Below, one piece after another: positions 1-10,160 of a stretch of 64,000 nt of DNA. The translations under genes were made by a program, and so were the position numbers. The notes under the pieces are model-generated. The model was not told the origin of the DNA and searched no databases. It saw nothing but the letters and a program-made list of their open reading frames with translations. Origin of the DNA: Ailanthus altissimus (Eukaryota > Streptophyta > Magnoliopsida > Sapindales > Simaroubaceae); the NCBI GenBank assembly GCA_946807835.1, contig OX327710.1, forward strand, positions 13,380,501 to 13,444,500, in the 5' to 3' direction. Positions within the stretch are counted from its first letter, which is position 1. Every line of letters starts with the position of its first letter.

Positions 1-768
1 AGCGCAGCATCCGTTTTCTTCTTGTCTTGTGATTTTTTCTTTGGACAGTCCTTTATGAAGTGGTCACCTTTCTTGCAGCAATAGCACTTCTTAGGAGTCT
101 TGAACTTCAATCTTAACCCATTTTTCCTTTATCTCTATATGAGGGCCTTCATCTTACAAATATACTTTCTGCATTACCCTCGATCTACTTTTCTAATAAC
201 TTTGAGTGTAATGATGATTTCATATTGCTGATCGTTAAACTCTCTCTGCAGTAGAGTAGCGTATCAACAAAGCTCTCATGCTCTTAGGGAGTGAACTCAG
301 CAGGATAATTGCTCTATCTTCATCTTTTATCTTAATATTGATAGACTCAAGATCAAGAGTGATATTATTGAAGGCGTCTATATAATCTTTCATCGACGTC
401 CCCTCTGACATGGACAGCTGATACAGCTTCTTCTTTATATGCAATCTGTTGGCCAATAATTTTCGTATATAAAAGGAGTCAAGCTTCTTCCAAATACTAA
501 TTTCCATTGTCCCGCCTACTACTTCCCTCAGTACTTCATCGCTCAATGATAGAACAATTGTGTTGTGAGCTCTTTCTTGAATATCCCTTCTTTCTACTTT
601 AGCTTTAGATGACTCTGGCGTCTTTTCTTCTTCACTAAATGGAGCTGCGGTCTCCTCTAATGTCAAGCCTAATTATTGACTCACCAATAACGTCTTTACC
701 TTCATCTTTCATAGATTGAAGTTATTCATACTGCTGAATTTCTTTACCTCATACTTGGGTGTGGTCAT
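1..768 (-). pseudogene. Ty1/copia gag remnant (element runs off the left edge)
   Basis: Reading the minus strand from an ATG at 768, the translation resembles a plant copia gag with a UBN2-type domain. The longest open piece (235-666, 143 aa) contains IWKKLDSFYIRK, YQLSMSEGTSMKDYIDAFNN and IILLSSLPKSMRALL. Further down at 45-86 there is an intact CCHC zinc knuckle (C-x2-C-x4-H-x4-C, CYCCKKGDHFIKDC), the nucleic-acid-binding motif of the nucleocapsid part. The first 25 codons are broken by in-frame stops (TGA and TAA around 675-725), so no full gag can be made. The pol region would lie left of position 1 and is not visible. A second, equally decayed gag of the same family lies at 19482-20209 and matches this one closely, which supports the family call. 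Confidence 0.85.
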
Positions 769-785
769 GTCTGCTTAGAACCAAA

Positions 786-796
786 CTCTGATACTA
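786..796 (-). other. Primer-binding site of the left copia element
   Basis: On the minus strand the sequence next to the LTR reads TAGTATCAGAG. This differs by one base from the usual plant copia site complementary to the 3' end of initiator tRNA-Met (TGGTATCAGAG). It sits 3 bp from the LTR edge at 800 and just upstream of the gag ATG at 768, the expected order LTR-PBS-gag. Confidence 0.75.
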
Positions 797-799
797 GTT

Positions 800-1477
800 T
801 ATTGAAGCAGAAGCATATAAACAAGAAATATCACCAAGAAAATAGTGCAGAACAAGTAATTAAGGAATTAAAAAGAGAAATGTAGAAGAAGAATACAAAG
901 AAAATTTACGTGATTCGGCAACTTGCCTACGTCCACGACGGATTAAGATCACTTAATTTTATTATTGAATCACAAGACACTCACAAAGTATGCCTTTTAC
1001 AAGAAAGACTCACAAAGAAATACACTCTTTTATAATCTAAGGATTTTCTCTCACAAAATATGTTTAATCACAAAGATTTCTCAAGCTATCACTAAGATTT
1101 CTTAAGTTTTCATAAAGATGTGTTTACAAGCCAATAGAAAGCCTTTATATAGACTTTAGGACATTCTATGTTTATTCTAAATATGTGGGAGTTATATTAA
1201 GGAGTCCAGAAGCAAGTAGAAGACGAAATAAGTCGAACTAAAATGAGAAACCTGTCATAACGCTAGGCGCTGCAGCGCCTAGCCCTCATCGCTGCAGCGC
1301 TGGGCCGCTTACCTAGGCGCCGCGGTGCTCAGAGCCTGGTCATTGCAACACCCACACCTAGGCACTGCATCTTCATCTTTCACCTCCTTCAGTGTCCGTC
1401 TTCAATCCTCTCATACCCTACGCACTTGGTTTGCTCTGCAAATCATATCCCGATAATTTTTAATCAATATTCTCACA
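800..1477 (-). repeat. 5' LTR of the left copia element (about 678 bp)
   Basis: This block aligns along its length with 14102-14792 and 20243-20955, the two LTRs of the full-length copia element. Shared landmarks are the GAAGCAGAAGC-like left edge, the 'cggcaacttgcctacgtc' stretch near 915, the TTTATATAG box near 1144 and the TCTCACA right edge. The left edge is degraded (TA where the family has TG). The LTR holds a CpG-rich patch at 1255-1345, including a 22 bp perfect palindrome at 1262-1283, in otherwise AT-rich sequence. Confidence 0.8.
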
Positions 1478-2591
1478 AACAAAAAATATAATAATGGAGA
1501 AATAAAAACTATCCGACTTTTTTGTTTCAGTTTTATTTTTATTATTTGAATTTGATTAGTATAAGGCTATACGGACTTGATAAAGTTGGAACATCATTTG
1601 GCTTCTGATATAAGAGCACTACCAAAGTGTTTCTAAAACAATGTTATCTTGATGTAGGTCTACTTATGGCCTAGATCAATCTAAGTTAAATAGAGTCTCT
1701 ATCATTCTGATTAAATAATCAAATATGAAATTTCATATGCCTTAAGGTTCATAAGATAATAAGAGAATTTGCGAGGTCTTTATACTCATTATGCTTTGCA
1801 TTTAATAGAATAGGTACTCATCTTATCAATATCTCAAATCAATTATAGATTATATTTGATTCCTAAATGCATACTCTAAATCAGACTAAATCACTTATCA
1901 AACTATCGTTCTCTTGTTTTGTTCCCTACAAATCATGAAGTTAAACATTGATTTCTCAAAAAGATCAATTCCTTTGATTAAGTAATAGACTCCTTTAGAA
2001 AAAAACATTGGTGCGCATGTAAATGAGTTACTCTACCTAATTGAGCTATAACCTTGTCCATGTGATACATATTTTATTATATTATATAGATAATTTCTTA
2101 TCAAGACGAATATTTTAGGATCTCGCACTATATCTCTTTTAGCTTTTTGAATGGTATTCCTTAGACGCAATAATGGATTTATAACCCATCGATGTGATGT
2201 GATGTGATGAGTCCCTTTTTTATTTTTGTTATAATGATAAATAGAAATGACCTACTTAACTCAAAGTCATATTTTCATATAGCATGAATCATTGGTTCAA
2301 ATTTAGGTAAAACTTATTATATACCATTGACTCAGGTATTTAATAAATTTTTCTATTCATCTTTGTTTACCAATTTTGTATCTTTTTTATTTCATTTGAT
2401 TTAATTTTTAAATTTAAATTTAAACTTTTTTCCTTATATTAGAATTCGATTTCACATGATTGAATTTAATAGTATTCAATTGAAACAAGCAAAATCAAAG
2501 TAGGGTGTATAAATATAAATTCTTTAAATAATCTATTTGTGCACACTATTTAGTTACAAAATAGCATTGATAACCTCCAATCGTGTTTGAT

Positions 2592-2628
<37 letters not shown>
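1478..2628. other. AT-rich intergenic DNA, no gene seen
   Basis: No ORF with recognisable similarity and no clear element boundary was found. There is a short tandem 'gtgat' run at about 2188-2210 and a (TA)n microsatellite at 2591-2629 that leads into the inverted repeat. Confidence 0.5.
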
Positions 2629-2629
<1 letters not shown>

Positions 2630-2878
2630 ATTTCTTTTGTGTGTATAAATATAATGTCTATAAATTTTTCAAAACAAATACATTGTATAATGTGAATTAA
2701 GTCATTTAATTTTGAATATAAAATAAATAAAAAAATAAAAAACAATTCTCATTGAAAAGAGGCTGGCATGATGGGTCGCACATTGCACCAATTTGCTTGG
2801 TGCAATGAACTTATCACACCATGCATATTTTATTACACCAAATTGCACTCTGGCACAATGAGCCATGCATCGTGCCAT

Positions 2879-2909
<31 letters not shown>

Positions 2910-4162
2910 TATAATTTTATTTTATTATATATGACTTAGTTATATTATTTATTTAAAATTATATTTATTTAAATTTAAAGTTTATATTTATTTATAAAAA
3001 TTATATTTATTTGATTTACTTGTTTTATTTTTAATTGTTTAATTTAACTATATTACTTTTTATTTATATTATTTAAGTAAAAATAATTTATCTATATTGT
3101 TTAATTATGTTATTTATCTAACTTTTGTAATAATTATTGTGTGTGATCCCATTTATATTTTTAATTTTAAATATTATTTATTATGTTTATATGAATTTAT
3201 TTGATTTTGTAATTTTAAATATTATTAATCAAATATTGATATACTTTAAAATATATTTCTATTAGTTACGGAAAATGTAGTTCTTAAGAGATCAAAAATA
3301 TCTGTTGTACATCATTTTTCAGCATAATATCATCTTATTCAAAATTATGAGTGTTGATAACGGGTTTAAAGATAAAAGAATATCCATTAATAAAACAGTT
3401 ATCTACAAAATTATTAAATATTTACATATGACAATCATTCTCATTATCCAAATGATTATATGTAACAAACATCTTAATGTGAGCATGGGGGCTCAGCCAA
3501 GTTGGTTGAGCCTCCTAAAGTCTCACATCTCCACCTGAGTTCGACCCCCCCTCCCCTCCAGTGGTGCGAAAATGAATATATATGTTGTAATCTTCCCCTT
3601 CAAAAAAAAAAAAAAAAAACAAACATCTTAATGTCAACATAATACACCTCATCCAAAACTATTTAGTTTGATGCATAAGCTAACAAAAAGACTATAATAA
3701 CTCTGTCTTTATAGTACATATAACAATAAAAATTAAATAAATTATATAATTAAACAATATAGTTAAATTAAATTAAATAAATAATATAATTACATTAAAT
3801 AATATAATAAATATAATTTTAATAAAATAAATATAAAATTAAAATTAAACAAATATAAATAAAATTTTAAGCAAATAATATAAGTAGGCCATACATAAAT
3901 AAATAAAATTTAAATAATTAAATAAATAATAACAATATATAACTGTTGCGCCAATTTGCCTAGAGCCATGCTCAACCCATTGCACGTGGCATTTTGCCGC
4001 GATAAGTCCATCGCACTAAATAAACTCATTGCACCAAGCTCTTCAGGTGCAATTTTTATTTCTCATTTCATAGTCAAAATTGATCAATTTAATTCACATT
4101 ATACAATATATTTATTTTAAAAGACTTATAAATATTATACTTATACACACAAAAGAAATTTC
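2629..4162. repeat. 1.5 kb imperfect inverted repeat (fold-back/MITE-like element)
   Basis: The left arm starting at 2629 (AATTTCTTTTGTGTGTATAA) reappears in reverse complement ending at about 4161. The two arms can be aligned inward for several hundred bases, for example 'ttgtataatgtgaattaa' in the left arm at 2683-2700 and its reverse complement in the right arm. A GC-richer sub-block full of 'ttggtgcaatga' words (left 2761-2880, right 3940-4060) follows in both arms, then AT-rich sequence. Both ends abut TA-rich runs, so target duplications cannot be defined. No coding capacity was found. A SINE is inserted near the axis. The element would fold into a long hairpin. Confidence 0.75.
3464..3634 (+). 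mobile_element. tRNA-derived SINE with 17 bp target-site duplications
   Basis: The body (3481-3617) opens with an A-box-like segment (GGGGCTCAGCCAAGTTGGTT), followed about 45 bp later by a B-box-like segment (GAGTTCGACCCC). It ends in an A run at 3602-3619. It is flanked by a perfect 17 bp direct repeat, AACAAACATCTTAATGT, at 3464-3480 and 3618-3634. The internal pol III promoter, A tail and long target duplication are together diagnostic of L1-type retrotransposition of a SINE. It is non-coding. Confidence 0.88.
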
Positions 4163-5155
4163 ATCTAAATATATATATATAATATAAGCATAATTTTAAA
4201 TAATACAAAATGAAATAAAAATAAATTATAATAAAAAAAAAGAGATAACAATCTTATTTTTGCTGTAAAAGTGTAATATATTCTTATTAAATAATTCAAT
4301 TCGATTCCTTTTAAATCATAAGTATGTGTGTATTTTTTTAACATTATAAAGATTAAATTTAAAATAATAAATTTGGAATAAAGAGTTTCAGACAGAGGTA
4401 TTTGTGTCAATTTACTAAGTATTTGGTTATAAAAATTTAAAATTTTCATATTTCTTAAATTAAAAAATGACCTAAAAAATTTAGCTATTTACGAAAATTT
4501 CTTATGTTGTGAAGGTACTGCATGTCCATTGATGTTGAAACGACATCAGTGTTTTTGTCTATATGATTGCTATTTCGGCATTTATCATTTCTTCCTCTTC
4601 AAGTTTTCTAATTGATCTGTAAAGAGTCTCCTTCATATTTGAAACCCGAGAGTTGGCATCGGAGTCAATATCTGCAAGTTTAAAGAGTTCATGTAGTTTG
4701 ATTCAAACGTTTCCTCAGGAATCATACTTCATATATCAAGCTTCAGGCATTCTTTTTCTTTTAATAATGGTTAATTTTACTTGGTACCAAGCTTTTTCTA
4801 CATATCTAACTCATCTACGACTACATTCACTTCTATGTTTTTCATACAAATAATAATAATTTGTTGAGGACTAGATTGTGTTTACATTTGATGCTCAACC
4901 ACAAGCCGACTGCGTCTGGGCAATGGCAATTATTTCTTGGACAATGAGCTTATTCTTATTACACCGGTGGCTTATTGCCAGTGGAGTGTGCTCTTTGCTT
5001 AAGATCTTGATAATGCCATAACCTTCTGAAAGTTTTCATCCTTCTCATACCAATGCTGTACGGTTTAAAGAACTAAAAAGTGGGTTATTTTTAAAAATAA
5101 TCTAGTTTTAATATAAAGTTTTCTTGTTTTCAGTTTATCAACAATTTAAAATTCG
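4163..5155. other. Intergenic, no gene recognised
   Basis: The stretch is AT-rich up to about 4500. Between 4500 and 5060 base composition is more even and looks gene-like, but no reading frame could be identified on either strand. Confidence 0.4.
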
Positions 5156-5611
5156 TATAAAAATGGAAAAAATTTACAAATAACTTTTTAATTATTTTTT
5201 TTTTTTTTTAACTAAATATAAAATGATTATACTTTATTAGTCAAATAACTTATTTTTGGACACATTTATCCTTATATCAAATTTATAACTTCTTTCTTTT
5301 TTGAAGAAACTTTAAAGATATATTGAACAAAGTTTATTGATGACCGAATATTTTTAAAGTTACTATTGTAAAAATCAAAGTGTTGCTGAGAATCGCTTCG
5401 AATCAAATCAAAGAAATAGCTCTGGTAAATTTTCTAAACTTTGTTAGAAATTAGATAAATTTACATTTGAAGTTAAAAGTAGTTGTTATTACCGAACTAA
5501 ATGAGTTAGAATGGTATAAACGGTGTTGAAATCCAGCCAAAAATAAGTTTTGGAGTGTGTTTGGCGAAAACCAGACGGTGGTCGCTGCAACCGCCGTCAA
5601 TATAGGCATCG

Positions 5612-5643
5612 CGGGGTACATCTCGGGCCCGAGATGTACCCCG
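5612..5643. repeat. 32 bp perfect palindrome in the MULE subterminal region
   Basis: The palindrome is centred on GGGCCC at 5625-5630, with arms containing TACATCTCGGG and its complement. Related half-sites (ATCTCGGGYCCGAGA and single ATCTCGG) recur around 5660-5810 and at 7825-7895. Repeated subterminal motifs in DNA transposons often bind the transposase, but that role is inferred here. Confidence 0.9.
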
Positions 5644-5770
5644 AGGTGTGCATATTGTTCGCGCCGCGGGCCCGAGATGGCCCAGCGGCGCTCACATTGT
5701 GTGCATCTCGGGTTCGAGACGTCCCGCGATGCGCATATAGTGCGTCCGAGAAGGCTCCGCGGCGCGCACT

Positions 5771-7120
5771 ATGTGCGCATTGCGGAGGCACATCTCGGGC
5801 CCGAGACGGCCCCGCGATGCACATTTTTTTATTTTTAAATATTTTATCTTTTTAAAATATTTTACTAATTTTTTCATTTGTAAACTTTTCCTAATTTTCT
5901 TGGGAGTCGACAATGTGAAGTGTAAGGTGACTTTGAAAATCAAAATTGATGCAACGAGGTATAACCTAAAGTCTATTGAGATTAGAAATGACAATGATGT
6001 TCGGTTTTTTTTAAGTGCCAATAGAAGATCGTACTGTCCTTTATGTGTAACAGTAGATCTTAGAGCTCTTGTTTATGAAGATAATGTACAGCCCCTCAAT
6101 CAAAATCCACCATCAATTCATGCTCATTTTATGTCAGCTAGCGGTAGCAACCAAGTAAGCCATACATCTCTATCAGTTCCACCAGTGGTTCCTGCAAACA
6201 CAACGAATGAGTATCACAATGTTTCTCCTATACCCTTTAATGAAGACCCAGCCTATACACATTACGCTTGTGATGACATTGAAAATGTTGGGGATGTGAA
6301 AGGGGACTATGATGATGTTAGAAATGTTAATAATTTAGAAGGGGATAATTTAACAGAAGGCGGACGTTGTTATGTTTCGACAAGCTCCCTAAATGTTGAA
6401 GCTAGAAGAATAGATTTTTGTGAAACGGAAAACCCCTTTGTGTTTATGCCTTCAATACCACCATCAGATTTGGGCATTTCAGATAAGAATTCGAGTAGTG
6501 GAATTGACGATGTGTTTGTAGGAAAATTGTTTGATAGCAAAGACGAACTTCACCAGGCTATTAGTATAGTAGCACTTAAAGGTAATTGGAGCTTTAAAGT
6601 ATCAAGGTCGACAAAAGATCGTTTTGAGATCAAATGTGATGATGATAGATGTCGATGGCGATTACGTGCAGTGTCGACAGATGCAAGGAAACATTTTATT
6701 GTGCGCAGAATTGATTCAAGTCACGTGTGCCAATTAGATCGATTGCGCGATGGTCATCGACAAGCAAAGTCTCGGATTATTGACAAATTTATAAAAAATA
6801 AGTTTGCATCTGCGAGTCGACTTTATAGACCGAAGGAAATCCAAGCAGACATACGTGAGGAGTTTGGCATTGAATTAACTTACCCTACTGCTTGGCGGTC
6901 TAAGGAGCATGCATTGGTGTTGATACGTGGTACTCCAGAGGATTCATATAAATTACTTCCTGCATACTGTCATATATTGGAACAACAGAACCCTGGTACA
7001 GTCACGCATTTTGAGATTGACGATTGCAAGTACTTTAAATATTTCTTCATGGCTCTTGGACCATGTATTAGAGGGTTCCAGTCTTCCATCCGACCGGTTA
7101 TTGCAGTTGATATTTTTTGA
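5771..7120 (+). pseudogene. Truncated MuDR-family transposase
   Basis: The open frame is 449 codons. The true start is uncertain, because the first ~45 codons are TIR-derived and a 5' intron may end near 5907. Recognisable order (residues of the open frame): a PB1-like N-terminal segment (~47-100), a low-complexity acidic linker (~100-240), the MuDR DNA-binding domain (~243-322, with FDSKDELHQAISIVALKGNW and the zinc-liganding pattern C-x4-C-W-R-L-R...H-x-C), then the start of the MULE catalytic domain (YRPKEIQADIREEFGIELTY, LIRGTPEDSYKLLPAYCHIL, FKYFFMALGPCIRGFQSSIR). The frame ends at VIAVD followed by IF and a stop. In the family this aspartate is the first of the DDE triad and is followed by GTFLKGKY. 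The remaining catalytic domain and the zinc knuckle are absent, so the protein cannot catalyse transposition. Confidence 0.88.
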
Positions 7121-8377
7121 TTTGTTGTCAGTTTATCTTTAATGCAATTTAGACCCCACATCTTAGCATAAGCCGTCACTGATGCACGAAAAAACATATG
7201 CTCTGGAATTCTATATTCTTTCGATACGTTCTCTTTCCTGTAACAATAAAAAAAATAAACAAAATACATTAATATTAAGAAAAATAATAATCAAAGAAAT
7301 ATTATTTACAGAAACAATTAATTTAACATACATAAAAATCATAATACATTAAAATAATTAATTACTAACATATTAATCAACATATTATAATAAAATCAAA
7401 CCAAACTTAATAATTAATTTACTAATATATTAATATTAATCAACATTAATTAATTATATATTAAAATCAAAATAATCATATATAATTATAATTACATAAA
7501 GTACTCACAATAATAATAAGAAATGTTACAAACCAAAATTAATGAGTCATTTAAGCAAATTTTCCCATCTATTAGATCAATCCCTTCTAAATAAAATTTA
7601 TTTAATTTTTTCTTTATTTAATTTAAATAAAATTACATTTATCTAAATTCTATTAATGTAATTTTATTAATATATATATTTAATTAATTTAAATTTAATT
7701 AAATTTAATTAATTAAAAAAACCAAAAAAAATTCGCGCCACGTGGCACAAATTTTGCGGCATCGCGGACGTCTGCGATGCTGCACGCGATGCGCCTGTTA
7801 AACGTGCATCACGGGGCCATCTCGGGTCCGCGTTGCGCGCCCGCGTTGCGCCCTTAAGGCGCATCGCGGTGCCATCTCGGACCCGAGATAGCCCCGAGAT
7901 TGGCAACGGTGGCCGCTACCGCTCCGACCGCCGTCTGCATCGCGAATATGACCCAAAAATCACAATTTTTTGCCCATTTTCAACATTTCTTACATCATTC
8001 AAACTCATTTTTCACATAGAATTCAATAATTTCATCTATTTCTAACTTTAAATACAAATTCTAATAATTTTATAAACAAATTTAAATTTTTTAAAAATTA
8101 AACAAAATTCGGCCATTTTCTTTGTTTGAAGTGAGAAATATGTTGTACAAACTCCGATCTATGCAGTGATAACTTCAAAATTTTCGATCTAACAAATTTT
8201 GATAATTTTTAATTTTTTTTAGGTAATTTTCGAGTGAGAGAAAGGTTAATAGAAAAAATGAACAAATGTGTCCAAAATGTATATTTTTTATTAATAAAAT
8301 ATATTTAATTTTAAATTAGTTAAAATATTATAATAAAAAAATAAAGGAGTTATTTGTAAAATTTTCCCTATAAAAAT

Positions 8378-8778
8378 CAAACAGCTTCTCATGATTTTGC
8401 AACACCACACCGCTACTTGGATTATGGCAGCGCTTTGACAGTTTGGTAGTTCCTTGTTCCCCTAAGCAAGCTCCATCAAGTTCACAACTGTTCTTACCCT
8501 CCTTGTACACAAAGCTTAAGTTACGCATAAAACACAATTTACTCAGTTAAATCTTCAATCAGATTTAGCTAAATCAACAAGATAGTTTATTCATTAGTTC
8601 ATTACAATAATAAATACACAAGCACAATGCAACAATTTTCAGATATTGTATGCCAAAATATTACAAGCAACAGGCACCAAACCACTTTAGACTGATAACA
8701 ATACTTGAAAATTGGCAAACGTGCATTAAACAAAATAACAGTGCACAGTCCTTGGCATTTAAACCACTTTCAGCCCAT
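8378..8778. other. Downstream flank of the F-box pseudogene, no gene recognised
   Basis: The base composition is gene-like, and a short minus-strand frame at 8328-8537 crosses the MULE edge, so it is not a native ORF. It could be the old 3' UTR of the F-box gene at 8779-10160. Confidence 0.4.
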
Positions 8779-10160
8779 TCAATACATCCTCGAAAAGTCT
8801 GGCTGGAAAGAAACAGATCTGGCAGCTCCTTGAACACCCCTTTCAGAAATTTGAGGACAACCTTCCACAGCCAACAAGTCTAATTTGTACGAGCCCACAA
8901 GTTGCTTTAATCCATCATCAATAACCCCCAAGCACTTGCTTAGACGCAATATGCTCAAACAAGGGAACTGACCTGCAAGCTGCAACCCCTCATCACTAAT
9001 TTCTTGGCATCTAACAAGCTCCAAGTTCAAGATAATGAGCTGAGCAAAGAGCTTCCATCCCAACATCATTGAATGAGTATAAAATGTCAAGAGCAAGTTC
9101 AAATCAAAGTAGGATTCCATCCAAAGTAAACGAAGTAATTGAAGGAAACTCTTCAACAGAAAATGATATCCTGACAGATTCAAGCATATCCTACAGTTCC
9201 GAGCCAAGGCTTTCAGACTCTCATCAGTCAATCTCAAAGGGTTGTTCATCAAAACTGGCAGTGAGAAATCTGAAGGCACTCAGAGGGACATGGACCGAAG
9301 TTTTACTTGATTTTTGAACCAAATTCATAATGTCAGAGTTTTTTACTCCAATGCACGTCCAGATAAATCTTCTCTTCCTGCATTTCCCCAACACGCAGGC
9401 AAGTCCTCTTCCTGGGCTGATAACATAATTAATCAAGCTAAGCTCCACCATGTTTTCACATGGGACACACTGCTTTTGCCACCGATCTACAGCTAACTAA
9501 TCATAGACCTTCATATATCTGTAATTAACATCCACTTCAAATTGCAAGGGATTAAGCTTCTGCCAACTAGGACCTAGCTTTAATAAATCACCCTCCCCAA
9601 TAGCTCTACAATTCTTAATCACGAGATCCTCAAGTGTTTCGAGATTGCAAAGATATTCAAGCTATTCAACACTGGTAACATTTAGACATCGGATGAGGTG
9701 GAGAACTGTGAGATTCTTGCTACCAACAACAAGAAATAAACATGCAACAACCTGTTATTCTTGTTGTGAAATTCAACTTCAATGTCGAAAGATTCAAGCA
9801 AGAAGCCAAGTAATGCAGGACCCACGTCAGTGATGAAAGTGCAATAGTTCAAGGTGAGAACAGTCAGATGCAGAAAACTATTAGAAAGAATAAAAAGCCC
9901 TTGATCATCCAGTTGTTTTCCTAACCTCGACATCCAACCAGCATATATTATTTCTAGATTTGTTTATTTGCAGAATTATTGCAGAGCAAAGTCAATGCTT
10001 CATTTGCAGGGTCTAATCCACAGCCCACCCAAAGAGAATGTCCCTGTTCATCATTCAGCTCGTAAAGACATTTGCAGGCCAATGAAGCAGAATCCCTGTC
10101 CACAGTTTTCTTAATCCAGTCAAAGATCTCCCATACCAAATGGTCAGGTAATTCATCCAT
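8779..10160 (-). pseudogene. F-box/LRR (RNI-like) protein gene, decayed
   Basis: The minus strand from ATG 10160 gives an N-terminal F-box (MDELPDHLVWEIFDWIKK, SLACKCLYELNDEQ), the Skp1-binding domain of an SCF ubiquitin-ligase receptor. Leucine-rich repeats follow. The pieces lie in order but in different frames: 9954-10160 (F-box), 9682-9933 (SRLGKQLDDQGLFILSNSF, LTLNYCTFITDVG), 9490-9680 (several stops), 9224-9451 (MVELSLINYVISPGRGLACV) and 8779-9279 (RLTDESLKALARNC, CQEISDEGLQL, CLGVIDDGLKQLVGSYKLDL, ending SRMY and a stop). At least one frameshift lies at 9934-9960 and others at each join. No introns interrupt the collinear homology. The closest family I recall is the Arabidopsis RNI-like protein At1g80570, which fits the local synteny. 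Several independent breaks make sequencing error an unlikely full explanation. Confidence 0.8.

Larger units (their letters stand above)
5156..8377 (+). mobile_element. Mutator-like element (MULE), 3.2 kb, with 9 bp target duplication
   Basis: The element spans 5165-8368 and is flanked by a perfect 9 bp direct repeat TATAAAAAT (5156-5164 and 8369-8377), the length typical of Mutator insertions. The ends are inverted repeats: the left begins GGAAAAAATTTACAAATAACT and the right, in reverse complement, GGGAAAATTTTACAAATAACT (one base shorter lead, minor mismatches). Similarity between the arms continues for hundreds of bases, for example 'ttttggacacattt' near 5255 and, inverted, near 8270. It extends into a CpG-rich subterminal zone (5570-5825 and 7735-7945). 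The interior holds the N-terminal half of a MuDR-type transposase followed by AT-rich filler, so the element is an internally rearranged, non-autonomous copy. Confidence 0.9.

Noticed and set aside
4165..4449. 94-codon minus-strand ORF rich in I, F, L and Y
   Set aside because: It starts in the arm edge of the inverted repeat and its composition is that expected from AT-rich DNA.
5550..5855. Overlapping forward and reverse ORFs of 75-101 codons
   Set aside because: They lie in the GC-rich palindromic MULE subterminal repeat; lack of stops reflects base composition, and the translations are repetitive (RARD, GPET).
7709..7906. ORF at the right MULE end
   Set aside because: Composed of the CpG-rich TIR repeats, the mirror image of the left-end ORFs.
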